34,431 bases of DNA, taken from assembly GCA_024637095.1 (NCBI GenBank), contig JAGXFV010000039.1:1-34431 (forward strand). Direction: 5' to 3'. The notes under the pieces were generated by a model. That model was not told where the DNA came from, did not search any database, and was given only the letters and a program-made list of their open reading frames with translations. Both the position numbers and the translations under genes were made by a program. Origin of the DNA: Actinomycetes bacterium. Lineage in GTDB: Bacteria; Actinomycetota; Thermoleophilia; RBG-16-64-13. Below, one piece after another: positions 23,009 to 31,657 of this stretch (position 1 is the stretch's first letter; each line of letters starts with the position of its first letter).

Positions 23009-23428
23009 ATGTGGGTCACAACGCATTTCTTTGCCGGAGCGGCACTGGCCGGTTTCGTCCGTCCGCGGCCGGCTCCCTGGATGGGTATTACCTCGCACGC
23101 CGTCCTGGACGCCGTGCCCCACTGGGACTACACCCGCGATTCCCGGCGCCGGTACTGGGCGGCTCTCGATGTCGCCGCGACCACAGTTGCATTGCTGGGT
23201 CTCCTAGGGACGGGCCGGATCGACCGAAAGCAGGCGGTGGGTGGCCTGGCGGGCGCGCTTCCCGACCTGGACGTGTTGGGAGCGGTGCTGCCGGTTCCCG
23301 ATGCCCCGCGGCTCTTCCCCAGCCATCTGCGGGGCTTTCCCCACGGACGTGCGGGCATGAAGAAGGGGATCCTCGTTCAGGTGGGGTTGGTCTTGCTCGC
23401 GCTAAGGACTATGCGCGCGAGGAGTTGA
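23009..23428 (+). CDS. YdjM/DUF457-like small membrane hydrolase
   Basis: 139 residues from the ATG at 23009 (GGAGGAGG upstream). Keeps the family motifs TTHFFAGAALAG near the start, SHAVLDAVPHWDY (about 30-42) and later GALPDLDVLGAV plus HLRGFPHG, all His/Asp positions of the YdjM (membrane-bound, metal-dependent hydrolase-like) group. Two to three hydrophobic helices. It is the only plus-strand gene inside the purine cluster and ends 46 bp from the end of purF (convergent). Function unknown in the family. Confidence 0.76.
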   Translation: MWVTTHFFAGAALAGFVRPRPAPWMGITSHAVLDAVPHWDYTRDSRRRYWAALDVAATTVALLGLLGTGRIDRKQAVGGLAGALPDLDVLGAVLPVPDAPRLFPSHLRGFPHGRAGMKKGILVQVGLVLLALRTMRARS

Positions 23429-23474
23429 GCGTGCCCGAGTGGCGGGGCGAGCGCCGCACCCACCGGGGGCGCCT

Positions 23475-24968
23475 CTACTCGATGGCCGCGGCGGCCTTCT
23501 CGAACCTGAACTTGGCGGCCTTCAGGCTCTCCGGCACCTCGCAGGGATAGTCGCCACTGAAGCAGGCGGTGCAAAACGAGCCCCCGGGGACGCCCGTCGC
23601 CTGCAGCAACCCTTCCAGCGAGAGGTAGGCCAAACTCGTGGCCCCGATCTCGGCGGCCACCTGGTTGACGCTGCGCTCAAAGGCGATGAACTCGTCCTGG
23701 GTGGCCATGTCGATCCCGTAGAAGCAGGGGAAGATGATCGGAGGCGAGCTGATCCGCAGGTGGATCTCGGCGGCACCCGCCTCGAAGAGCATCTGCACCA
23801 GCTTGCGCGTAGTGTTTCCCCGCACGATGGAGTCGTCCACCACCACGAGCTTCTTCCCCCGGATGGCGCTTGCCAGCGGGTTGAGCTTCATGCGGATGCC
23901 CAGCTTGCGGAGTTCGTCGCTGGGGTCGATGAAGGTGCGGCCGATGTAGCGGTTCTTGATCAGACCTTCGCCGTAGGTGATGCCGCTCCGGGCAGCGTAG
24001 CCGATGGCCGCGGAGATCCCGGTATCGGGCACCGGAATTACCAGATCCGCCTCCGCGGGCGACTCCTCGGCGAGGATCTCCCCCATCCGGCTCCGGGCCG
24101 CATAAAGCGTCTGTCCCTTGACCACCGAATCCGGGCGGGCGAAGTAGATGAACTCGAAGACGCAGAGCGATTCCTGCCGCCGACCGACCACCTGCTCGAT
24201 GTGGTAGCCCTCCTCGTCCAACCAGCAAAGCTCTCCCGGATCGATCTCGCGCACCAGCCGCGCCCCGATGATGTCCAGAGCGGAGGTTTCGCTGGCCAGG
24301 ACGTAGCGGCCTTCGGTTTCGCCCAGCACCAGAGGGCGCACGCCGTAGGGGTCGCGGAAGCCGATCACCTCGTTCTCGGTGAGAAGCACCGCGCTGAAGG
24401 CTCCGCGCAACTGCGGGATCACATGACGCAAGGCATCCTTGACGTCATCGGCCGGGTGCTCGGCCAGCAGGGCGGCGATGACTTCGGTGTCGGAGGTGGT
24501 CTCCAGGCCGGCCCCCCGGTCGGCCAACTGTTCGCGCAATTCGTCGGTGTTCACCAAATTGCCGTTGTGGGCCAGGGCGATAGCCGCATGGTCGCGGCAG
24601 CGGTGCAGCGGCTGAGCATTCCGCCACTCGCTGGAGCCGGTGGTCGAGTAACGCACGTGCCCGATAGCCAGCTGCCCGGGCAAAGAGCGCAGGGTCTGTT
24701 CGTTGAAGACCTGGCTCACCAGTCCCATCTCGCGGTAGACCATGATGTGCGACTGGTCGCTGACGGCGATGCCGGCGGACTCCTGCCCGCGATGTTGCAG
24801 AGCGAAGAGGCCGAAAAAGGTGAGGCGGGCGACGTCGCGCTCGGGGGCGTAGATGCCAAAGACCCCGCACTCTTCGCGCGGCGAATCCATAGCCGGGTGG
24901 TTATCGAGCAGTTCCTCGTCCCGATCGTGATCGGGGCGGAGAGCAGGCAGGCTGTCTCCTCGGGGCAT
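23475..24968 (-). CDS. purF: PurF glutamine-PRPP amidotransferase
   Basis: 497 residues. First committed step: PRPP plus glutamine to phosphoribosylamine. An N-terminal Ntn glutaminase (EECGVFGIYAP with nucleophile Cys34, ALQHRGQESAGIAV, GHVRYSTTGSS) is followed by a phosphoribosyltransferase domain with VVVDDSIVRGNTTRK. C-terminal FCTACFSGDYP and an earlier CFYGID match the 4Fe-4S ligands of the Bacillus type, so a propeptide is cut off before Cys34. The ATG at 24968 overlaps the purL stop as TGATG; an ATG 26 codons later (24890) would give a shorter propeptide. Confidence 0.97.
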   Translation of the reverse strand: MPRGDSLPALRPDHDRDEELLDNHPAMDSPREECGVFGIYAPERDVARLTFFGLFALQHRGQESAGIAVSDQSHIMVYREMGLVSQVFNEQTLRSLPGQLAIGHVRYSTTGSSEWRNAQPLHRCRDHAAIALAHNGNLVNTDELREQLADRGAGLETTSDTEVIAALLAEHPADDVKDALRHVIPQLRGAFSAVLLTENEVIGFRDPYGVRPLVLGETEGRYVLASETSALDIIGARLVREIDPGELCWLDEEGYHIEQVVGRRQESLCVFEFIYFARPDSVVKGQTLYAARSRMGEILAEESPAEADLVIPVPDTGISAAIGYAARSGITYGEGLIKNRYIGRTFIDPSDELRKLGIRMKLNPLASAIRGKKLVVVDDSIVRGNTTRKLVQMLFEAGAAEIHLRISSPPIIFPCFYGIDMATQDEFIAFERSVNQVAAEIGATSLAYLSLEGLLQATGVPGGSFCTACFSGDYPCEVPESLKAAKFRFEKAAAAIE

Positions 24969-27325
24969 CACTTGTCTATTGAACCACTCCCAGGGGATTC
25001 TTCAAGGGCACTGGGAATTCCGCGCTGATATGCGTCGGCCAGAGCGGGGAGCGAGACCTCCAATTCTTCGCCTCCGATCTCCAGGCTGAGGGCCTCGCCG
25101 CCCACGCTTCCCAGCCGAACCGAGGGGACGCCCAGGCTCTGCAGGCGCGACAGCAGACGCTCCACCTGCTCGAGAGCCACGCTGACCACCACGCGGGTCG
25201 GCGCCTCGCCAAAGAGGGTCAGATCCTGCCGCCCGCTGACCCGTCCCGGAACCCGGCTGAGGTCGAGCCGCGCTCCGATCCCTCCGGCCACGCAGCACTC
25301 GGCCAGAGCCACGGCCAGTCCGCCGTCCGAGCAGTCGTGAGCGGAGCGCACGATGCCCTCGCGGATCGCCCCGCGCACGGCCTCCTGCAGAGCCAGTTCC
25401 GCCCGCAGATCCACGTCGGGGATGCGGCCCTCGACCTTACCGAACCAGCGCTTCTGGTATTCGGAGCCGTCCAGCGCGGGAGCCCCGTCGCCCAGCAGAA
25501 AGACCACGTCGCCCTTCCCCCGAAAACGGATCTCCGCCCGGCGCTCGAATTCGGGCATGACGCCCAGCATCCCCACCACCGGCGTGGGATAAATGGCTTC
25601 GCCGAAACTCTCGTTGTAGAAGGAGACGTTGCCCGAGATCACCGGGGTGCCGAAGGCCTCACAGGCTTCGGACATGCCCTCGATAGCGCGGGCGAACTGA
25701 GAGGCGATAGGGGGCTTCTCCGGGTTGCCGAAGTTCAGGCAGTTGGTGATCGCGATGGGCTCCGCGCCCGTGCAGGAGACGTTCCGCGCGGCTTCGGCTA
25801 CCGCCCCCTTGCCTCCCCGGTAGGGATCGAGGTAGCAGTGACGCCCGTTGCCGTCGGTGCAGACGGCGATGCCGCCTCCACTCCGTTTGATGCGGAGCAC
25901 AGCCGCGTCGCCGCCGGGGCCTTCCACCGTGTTGAGCTGCACCTGGTGGTCGTACTGCTCCCAGATCCAGCGGCGGCTGGCGATGTTGGGCGAGCCCAAG
26001 AGGTCGAGCAAGATCCCGGCACAGGAGCTATCCGGCCGGGAATACTCCGCGAGTTCGACGGGCTCATCCCGCTCGTGGGCGGGGCGCTCCCGGTCGACGG
26101 CGTAGGTGGGAGCCTCCGCCAGGGCGAGGGCGGGCATGTCGGCCACGCGCTCGCCGTCGTGGTACACGCGAAGGCGCTGACCGTCGGTGACCGCGCCCAC
26201 GATGGTCGCGTCCAGATCCCAGCGCTCGCAGACCTCGCGCACGCCCTCCCAATGGGCCGGTTCCACGATCGCCAACATGCGCTCCTGACTCTCGGAGATC
26301 ATGATCTCCCACGCGGCCATGTCCGGCTCCCTCAGGGGCACCCGGTCGGTGTGGATGTCGATCCCCACCCCGCCCTTTGCCGCCATCTCGCTGGACGAGG
26401 AGGTGATCCCCGCCGCTCCCAGGTCCTGCAGGGCCACAAAACGATCTGCCTGAAGCAGCTCCAGACAGGCCTCCAGCAGTTTTTTCTCGGTGAAAGGATC
26501 GCCCACCTGGACGCTCGGCCGCTTCTCCTCGAGCGTCTCGTCGAACTCCTGGCTGGCCAGCACGCTGGCGCCGCCGATGCCGTCGCGACCGGTCTTCGAA
26601 CCGATCAGAACCACGTGGTTGCCCGGCCCCGCCGCCGTGCTGCGAATGATCGCGTCGTGCGAAACGACGCCCACGGTCATGGCGTTCACCAGGCAGTTGC
26701 CCTGATAGGCCTCCTCGAAGTAAACCTCGCCCCCCACGGTGGGAATGCCCATGCAGTTGCCGTAGCCCCCGATTCCGGCCACCACCTGCTCAAAGAGATA
26801 ACGCTGCCTCGCGGTGCCGTCAGCGTGTTCGGTGTCCGCCGCTCCTTGGGCGAAGTCCGCCTGTCCCGCCCCGCGGTGCGCGGCCCCCCGCCCGTCGGCA
26901 ATACCCGTGCCCGCCCTGCCGCGGCCCGGCGGCGGGGCGATCTCCCCGAACCGGAGCGAGTTCAGGTTGCAAATGGGGCGCGCCCCCATGGTGAAGATGT
27001 CGCGCAGGATGCCGCCCACTCCCGTGGCCGCCCCCTGATAGGGCTCCACCGCGGAGGGGTGGTTGTGGCTCTCGATCTTCATCGCGATCGCCAGACCGTC
27101 GCCGATATCGACGATGCCCGCGTTCTCGCCGGGTCCCTGGAGCACGCGCTCCCCGCCGCTGGGGAAGCACTTGAGCAGAGGCCGGGAGTGCTTATAGCCG
27201 CAGTGCTCGCTCCACATCAAGGAGTAGACGGCCAACTCCACGTGGGTGGGTTCCGCCCCCTGGATCTGCCGGATCTGTTGGTACTCGCGACCGCTAAGAC
27301 CCAGCTCCTCGTAGAGTTCAGGCAT
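24968..27325 (-). CDS. purL: PurL, FGAM synthetase large subunit (short type)
   Basis: 785 residues, longer than the usual ~740 of this type. With PurS and PurQ it converts FGAR to FGAM using ATP and glutamine-derived ammonia. Motifs: WSEHCGYKHSRPLL, KIESHNHPSAVEPYQGAATGVGG, AGIGGYGNCMGIPTVGGEV, LQDLGAAGITSSSSEMA and later HDCSDGGLAVALAE. Between RFGEI and QRYLFEQVV sits a Gly/Ala/Arg-rich insertion of about 45 residues where relatives have a short loop. The start overlaps the zinc-ribbon gene by 8 nt and the stop overlaps purF by 1 nt. Confidence 0.97.
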   Translation of the reverse strand: MPELYEELGLSGREYQQIRQIQGAEPTHVELAVYSLMWSEHCGYKHSRPLLKCFPSGGERVLQGPGENAGIVDIGDGLAIAMKIESHNHPSAVEPYQGAATGVGGILRDIFTMGARPICNLNSLRFGEIAPPPGRGRAGTGIADGRGAAHRGAGQADFAQGAADTEHADGTARQRYLFEQVVAGIGGYGNCMGIPTVGGEVYFEEAYQGNCLVNAMTVGVVSHDAIIRSTAAGPGNHVVLIGSKTGRDGIGGASVLASQEFDETLEEKRPSVQVGDPFTEKKLLEACLELLQADRFVALQDLGAAGITSSSSEMAAKGGVGIDIHTDRVPLREPDMAAWEIMISESQERMLAIVEPAHWEGVREVCERWDLDATIVGAVTDGQRLRVYHDGERVADMPALALAEAPTYAVDRERPAHERDEPVELAEYSRPDSSCAGILLDLLGSPNIASRRWIWEQYDHQVQLNTVEGPGGDAAVLRIKRSGGGIAVCTDGNGRHCYLDPYRGGKGAVAEAARNVSCTGAEPIAITNCLNFGNPEKPPIASQFARAIEGMSEACEAFGTPVISGNVSFYNESFGEAIYPTPVVGMLGVMPEFERRAEIRFRGKGDVVFLLGDGAPALDGSEYQKRWFGKVEGRIPDVDLRAELALQEAVRGAIREGIVRSAHDCSDGGLAVALAECCVAGGIGARLDLSRVPGRVSGRQDLTLFGEAPTRVVVSVALEQVERLLSRLQSLGVPSVRLGSVGGEALSLEIGGEELEVSLPALADAYQRGIPSALEESPGSGSIDK

Positions 27326-27524
27326 CTAAGCTCTCCTGCTCTTCCTGATCCGCGGTTTCCTGATCCGCGGTTTCTTCCGGCAAGGGTCGGCAGTCCGGCC
27401 CACAGTTGGCGATGTCATGCCACTCGAGCTGGCTCTGACAGACCAGGCACTCGCATGCGTCCGGCAGGTGGCTCGGCCGAAAGCTGTTGTGGAAACCGCA
27501 GCGGGGGCAGATGGTATCGGTCAC
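27318..27524 (-). CDS. Small zinc-ribbon protein between purQ and purL
   Basis: 68 residues from the GTG at 27524, which overlaps the purQ stop as GTGA. The cysteines CPRCGF, CECLVC and CGPDC (about residues 6-45) with nearby His suggest one or two zinc sites. The acidic end repeats ETADQ twice and overlaps the purL start by 8 nt. Overlaps on both sides mean it is translated together with the FGAM synthetase subunits. It could assist their assembly or control (inference). No family recognised. Confidence 0.78.
   Translation of the reverse strand: MTDTICPRCGFHNSFRPSHLPDACECLVCQSQLEWHDIANCGPDCRPLPEETADQETADQEEQESLDA
27344..27373. repeat. 15-bp tandem repeat (2 copies)
   Basis: CCTGATCCGCGGTTT occurs twice back to back in the zinc-ribbon gene and encodes the doubled ETADQ near its C-terminus. 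A recent slippage duplication. Confidence 0.9.
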
Positions 27525-28282
27525 TGTTCGAGAGTGTGATCGATGAGCGAACCGAAGACACCGCGCCCGTCGGTCCCGCCCAGTTCGGCCTCGCACACCC
27601 GCTCAGGATGGGGCATCATCCCCATGACGTTGCCCGTCTCGTTGACGATACCCGCGACGTTGTCCACCGCGCCGTTGGGATTGGCGCCATCGGTGACGTT
27701 CCCATACTCGTCGCAGTAGCGAAAAACCACCAGGCCCTGCTCTTCGATCTTGCGGAGACTCTCCGAGCCCGCGGTCCAATTGCCCTCGTTGTGGTTGACC
27801 GGGATTTGGATGACCTGGCCCACCTCGAACCGCCGAGTGAACGGCGTGTCGTTACGCTCCACCTTCAGATACTGAGGATGACAGATGAACTTGAGCCCCC
27901 GGTTCTGCAGCAGCGCGCCGTGCACCAGATGGGCCTCCGCGAGGATCTGAAAGCCGTTGCAGATGCCCAGCACCGGGCCTCCGGCACGGGCGAAAGCCGC
28001 CACTTCCTGCATGATGGGACTGAAGCGGGCTATGGCCCCCGTACGCAGATAGTCGCCGTAAGAGAAACCGCCTGGGAGCACCACGACGTCCGCTCCGTCC
28101 AGGTCGTGATCCTTGTGCCAAAGGTAGTGCGGCGCAGCCTCCGGAAAGGTGGAGAGGGCGTGGTGGGCGTCGTACTCGCAGTTGGAACCGGGAAAGACCA
28201 CGATCCCAAAATTGACCGGGCGGCGGGGGGCCTGGGCCCCTGGTTCAGCGGCGGCGGTCCCGCTAACGGTCCCGGCCGTCAC
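27521..28282 (-). CDS. purQ: PurQ, FGAM synthetase glutaminase subunit
   Basis: 253 residues, somewhat longer than the usual ~225. Class I glutaminase that feeds ammonia to PurL. Motifs: FGIVVFPGSNCEYD, VLPGGFSYGDYLR, nucleophile Cys in LGICNGFQIL and the His/Glu pair in MMPHPER. About 22 extra residues (TVSGTAAAEPGAQAPRR) precede the normal start region. The GTG at 28282 overlaps the purS stop as GTGA. Confidence 0.97.
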   Translation of the reverse strand: MTAGTVSGTAAAEPGAQAPRRPVNFGIVVFPGSNCEYDAHHALSTFPEAAPHYLWHKDHDLDGADVVVLPGGFSYGDYLRTGAIARFSPIMQEVAAFARAGGPVLGICNGFQILAEAHLVHGALLQNRGLKFICHPQYLKVERNDTPFTRRFEVGQVIQIPVNHNEGNWTAGSESLRKIEEQGLVVFRYCDEYGNVTDGANPNGAVDNVAGIVNETGNVMGMMPHPERVCEAELGGTDGRGVFGSLIDHTLEQ

Positions 28283-28842
28283 TCTTTGCCGGCCTCGCGG
28301 TTTTCCTTATCGACCTCTTCTTTTCCCGCAGCGAAAGGATCGGCCGCGGTCCAGGGACTGCCCGCGTGCTCGCCGGCCTTGCGCGGGGGCTTGTCCTCGG
28401 GCGTGATCACGCCCTCCTTACCCTTCTCGAAGTCCTCGTTGCCCTCGGCTTCAGAGCCGGTCTGTTCCTGCCCCGAAGCGTAAGGATCCGCAGCCGTCCA
28501 CGGGCTGGCGGCGTGCTCGCCGGCCTTGCGCGGTGTGTTCTCTTCGCCCACGATTACCTCCTCGGAGCCGCCGCAGCTCTCGTGCGGATACTCCCGGTCG
28601 TCCACGATTTCCACGAAGAAGTCCTCGATGATCGGATTGGCCAGCAGGCGACGGGACATCGACTCCACCTGGGCGTTCAGCTCGTCGCCCTCGGCGCCGT
28701 CGATTTCCAGGGTAATGTAGCGGCCCACGCGCACCTCGGAGACTCCCTGGAAGCCCAGCGCGGGTAGGGCCCGCTCGATGGTCACCCCCTGGGGATCCAG
28801 AATGCCCGCCTTCGGAGTGACATATACCGCTACTCTTGCCAT
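28279..28842 (-). CDS. purS: PurS with long repeat-bearing C-terminal tail
   Basis: 187 residues from the ATG at 28842. Residues 1-81 are a normal PurS (VAVYVTPKAGILDPQG, ALGFQGVSEVRVGRYI, LANPIIEDFFVEIV), the bridge between PurL and PurQ. PurS normally ends there. Here a ~105-residue acidic, probably disordered tail follows, carrying PRKAGEHAxSPWTAADP twice, about 49 residues apart (from about 103 and 152), each followed by Gly/Glu/Lys-rich spacers. The motif with its Trp looks like a short docking segment. Tail in frame, no break. Overlaps purQ by 4 nt and starts 22 bp after purC. Confidence 0.95.
   Translation of the reverse strand: MARVAVYVTPKAGILDPQGVTIERALPALGFQGVSEVRVGRYITLEIDGAEGDELNAQVESMSRRLLANPIIEDFFVEIVDDREYPHESCGGSEEVIVGEENTPRKAGEHAASPWTAADPYASGQEQTGSEAEGNEDFEKGKEGVITPEDKPPRKAGEHAGSPWTAADPFAAGKEEVDKENREAGKE
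28331..28535. repeat. 147-bp-spaced coding repeat in purS
   Basis: About 58 bp at 28331-28388 recurs at 28478-28535, exactly 147 bp (49 codons) away, with scattered differences. Most differences leave the protein motif unchanged or conservative (Phe/Tyr, Ala/Ser, Ala/Gly), suggesting selection on the peptide after duplication. Confidence 0.85.
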
Positions 28843-28864
28843 CTGGTTCTCTCTCGTTCGTCGA

Positions 28865-29572
28865 TTAGGAGATGCGTCTGAGGACTTCCTGATACGCATC
28901 CTCTACCCCGCCCATATCCCGGCGGAACCGGTCCTTGTCCAGCTTCTCCCCCGTCTCGGAGTCCCAGAAGCGGCAGGTGTCAGGAGAGATCTCGTCGCCC
29001 AGCCGGATGACCCCGCCGGCGTCCTTGCCGAACTCCAGCTTGAAGTCGACCAGCGTGAGGCCACGCTCCTCGAAGAAGCCCTTGAGCACGCTGTTGATCT
29101 TCACCGCGGCGGCGGTGGCCTTCTCGAGGTCCTCGCGGCTTATCACCCCGAGTTCGTCGAGGTGCGCCATGCACAGGAGCGGATCGCCCAGCTCGTCGTC
29201 TTTATAGTAGTACTCGACGATGGGCGGGTTCTTGAGGGACGTCCCCTCGGGATAACCGATGCGCTTGGAAAGCGAGCCGGCGGCGACGTTCCGCACCACG
29301 AATTCCACTTGGAACATGCCCAGGCGGTTGATCCTCATCGCGGTCTCGGATTCCTTGCCCAGGAAGTGGGTCTCGACCCCATTCTCCTCCAGCAGTGAGA
29401 AAAGCCTGGTCGAAATAGCGTTGTTCAGGCGGCCCTTTTCCTGGATCGTGCCCTTCTTCTTGCCGTCGAAGGCCGTGGCCGAGTCCTTGAAATCCTGGAT
29501 ATAGACATCGGGGTCGTCGGTGGCGTAGACCACCTTGGCCTTACCCTCGTAGAGTTTCTCACCTCGGGTCAT
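28865..29572 (-). CDS. purC: PurC (SAICAR synthetase)
   Basis: 235 residues, standard bacterial length. It joins CAIR and aspartate with ATP. Motifs: KLYEGKAKVVYATDD, QDFKDSATAFDGKKKGTI, NNAISTRLFSLLEENGVETHF, RNVAAGSLSKR, LVDFKLEFG and LGDEISPDTCRFWD. ATG at 29572 with AAGGAGAGC upstream. First pur gene in the direction of transcription. The frame-disrupted iron-sulfur gene ends only 40 bp upstream, so purC may be read from the preceding operon or from a promoter inside that remnant. Confidence 0.97.
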   Translation of the reverse strand: MTRGEKLYEGKAKVVYATDDPDVYIQDFKDSATAFDGKKKGTIQEKGRLNNAISTRLFSLLEENGVETHFLGKESETAMRINRLGMFQVEFVVRNVAAGSLSKRIGYPEGTSLKNPPIVEYYYKDDELGDPLLCMAHLDELGVISREDLEKATAAAVKINSVLKGFFEERGLTLVDFKLEFGKDAGGVIRLGDEISPDTCRFWDSETGEKLDKDRFRRDMGGVEDAYQEVLRRIS

Positions 29573-29613
29573 GTCGCTCTGCTCTCCTTGTCATGTGGTG
29601 CCAAGGAATCCCA

Positions 29614-29909
29614 TCATAACAGCCGGGTTCGGCCCCGAGAGCCCTTCGGGCAGACGGCGACGCAGACCCCCGCAGGTCTGGGCGCCCGTAGTCTCTTTCA
29701 AGCCGTGCCGATAGTCGCGGCAGGCCCTCACGTCCATCCTCGAGCCGACCGGTTCGTCTTCGGAGAAGCCGCGACCGAGAAGCGCTCTCGGAGGACAGGC
29801 CTCCACGCAATTCTCGCAGCTTTCGCATTTCTCTTGCGGCGGCTCCGCCGGAGCTCATGGCCAGGCCGCAGATCTGCTTTTTCAGCATCAACAGCGACTG
29901 TCCGCTCAT
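29614..29909 (-). pseudogene. Frame-disrupted double 4Fe-4S protein
   Basis: Starts at an ATG at 29909 with AGGAGG 5 nt upstream, 13 bp after the flavoprotein gene. In a second frame, EKCESCENCVEACP gives a full 4Fe-4S motif, then CRDY and QTCGG. Dropping one G from the G5 run at 29667-29671 restores CGVCVAVCPKG, a second cluster, and a stop at 29614. A further +1 shift between the start and the first motif is also needed, since that frame opens only after a TGA. The pattern is the double-cluster domain seen in QueG-like and other ferredoxin subunits. Either a decaying partner of the flavoprotein or sequencing errors. Confidence 0.68.
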
Positions 29910-29922
29910 CCGAGCCTCCTGC

Positions 29923-31632
29923 TCAATAAGCCCGTACCTGCGGTTCGAACTGGTCGATGACCACCGGCTTGTAGTCGAGCCGCGGACCCTCCGGCGTCCA
30001 GAAGGCCAGCGTGTGCTGCAGCCAACGCTCGTCATCACGCTGAGGGAAGTCCAAGCGGGTATGGGCTCCCCGCGATTCCTCACGTGCCAGGGCTCCCTCG
30101 GCTCCTGCCAGCGCTACATCCAGCATACGCTCAAGCTCCAGCACGCGCAGCACGTCCAGATTGAAGACCAGGCCGGTGGCCCGCACTCCGACCCTCGGGT
30201 AGCGTTCGCGCAATTCACGCAGGGTGGCGACCGCCCGCTCCAATCCCTCTCCACTACGGTACACCTGGACGTAGTCGTCCATGGTCTCGGTGACCAGCCG
30301 CCGGATCGCATAGGGATCTTCCGTCCCGGTGCGCCCAGTCAGTTCCTCGATGCGCTTCTCCAGAGCACGCACGCCGTCGGCCACCGCCCGGCCACCGGTC
30401 TCCTCGGGCCGCAGGTCCAAACCCAGCACGTACTTGCCGGCCGTCTCCCCCACCCGCTTGCCAAAGACAATGGTCTCGAGCAAAGAGTTACCGCCCAGCC
30501 GGTTCGCGCCGTGCACCGATACGCAGGCACACTCGCCGGCGGCAAAGAAACCCTCCAGTTGCGTGTAGCCGTCGTAGTCGGCGTCGATGCCACCCATCGA
30601 GTAGTGCTGGCCAGGCTGGATGGGGATCGGCGTCTCCACCGGGTCGATGCCGGCAAAGTGCACACAGATATCCCGGATACCGGGCAACCTCTCCTCGATC
30701 ACCTGTTCGCCCAGATGGCGCAGATCGAGGTTGACGTAGGGCTTACCCTCGATCCCCCTGCCCTCGTTGATCTCAGTCTGAATCGAACGGGCCACCAGGT
30801 CGCGCGGGGCCAATTCCATGAAGTTGGGCGCGTACTTCGACATGAAGCGCTCGCCCTGGTCGTTCACCAGGTAACCGCCCTCGCCCCGGCAGCCCTCGGT
30901 CATCAGAATGTTGGTTCCGTAAAGCGTGGTGGGATGGAACTGGACGAATTCCATGTCGAGGATGGGCACCCCGGCGCGGTACGCCAGACCCACCCCGGTC
31001 CCGGTGTTGATCAGGGCGCTCGTCGAGCGGCCGTACACTCGGCCCGAACCCCCCGAGGCGAAGATCACCGCGTCGGCGAGAAAGCCTTCGAGCGTCCCCC
31101 TCCTCAAGTTGTAGGCCACGATACCCCGGCAGACTTCGTCCTCGACCACCAGGTCCTGCACGTAATATTCATCGTAGACGGTGAGGCCGCGGGCGATCGC
31201 CTGTTGAAACATGGTGTGGAGCAGGTAGTGGCCGGTCTTGTCGGCGCCGTAGCAGGCCCGCGGGTATCCGGCACCGCCCAGGGCGCGCTGAGCGATGGTG
31301 CCGTCCTCGAAGCGGCTGAAGGGTGTTCCCCAGTGCTCCATCTCGAAGATCCGGCCGGGCGCGTCCTTGCACATGATTCTGATCGCATCCTGGTCGCCCA
31401 GGTAGTCCGAGCCTTTGACCGTGTCGAAGGCGTGGAGATCGGGGTTATCCTCACGGCTTTCGGGGTGATTACCCAAGCTGGCGTTGATGCCGCCCTGGGC
31501 CGCACCGGAGTGAGAACGGACCGGGTGGACCAGGGAAACCACGGCGCAGTCGGCGCCCAGCGAAGTGGCCTCGACGGCGGCGCGGAGCCCGGCGAGCCCT
31601 CCTCCCACGATCACGATTTGATGACGGTGCAC
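29923..31632 (-). CDS. SdhA/FrdA-type FAD flavoprotein
   Basis: 569 residues, GTG with AGGAGGA 5 nt upstream. N-terminal FAD site [16 protein letters not shown], the flavin-linking His motif [13 protein letters not shown], active-site region [10 protein letters not shown] and GCRGEGG, then [29 protein letters not shown], and the C-terminal [22 protein letters not shown]. These are the signatures of succinate dehydrogenase/fumarate reductase flavoproteins, which oxidise succinate or reduce fumarate. No cytochrome b or SdhB gene lies next to it; only the damaged iron-sulfur gene follows. In this operon it may act on a related dicarboxylic acid (inference), so I give no gene symbol. Confidence 0.9.
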   Translation of the reverse strand: MHRHQIVIVGGGLAGLRAAVEATSLGADCAVVSLVHPVRSHSGAAQGGINASLGNHPESREDNPDLHAFDTVKGSDYLGDQDAIRIMCKDAPGRIFEMEHWGTPFSRFEDGTIAQRALGGAGYPRACYGADKTGHYLLHTMFQQAIARGLTVYDEYYVQDLVVEDEVCRGIVAYNLRRGTLEGFLADAVIFASGGSGRVYGRSTSALINTGTGVGLAYRAGVPILDMEFVQFHPTTLYGTNILMTEGCRGEGGYLVNDQGERFMSKYAPNFMELAPRDLVARSIQTEINEGRGIEGKPYVNLDLRHLGEQVIEERLPGIRDICVHFAGIDPVETPIPIQPGQHYSMGGIDADYDGYTQLEGFFAAGECACVSVHGANRLGGNSLLETIVFGKRVGETAGKYVLGLDLRPEETGGRAVADGVRALEKRIEELTGRTGTEDPYAIRRLVTETMDDYVQVYRSGEGLERAVATLRELRERYPRVGVRATGLVFNLDVLRVLELERMLDVALAGAEGALAREESRGAHTRLDFPQRDDERWLQHTLAFWTPEGPRLDYKPVVIDQFEPQVRAY

Positions 31633-31657
31633 TCGGTCCTCCTGATCCGGCTGGTTT

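Noticed and set aside
23439-25028. Plus-strand open frame of about 529 codons opposite purF
   Set aside because: Antisense shadow of purF, no domain features.
25337-28483. Plus-strand open frame of over 1000 codons across purL, purQ and purS
   Set aside because: Antisense frame of GC-rich genes; the minus strand encodes clear PurL/PurQ/PurS with all motifs.
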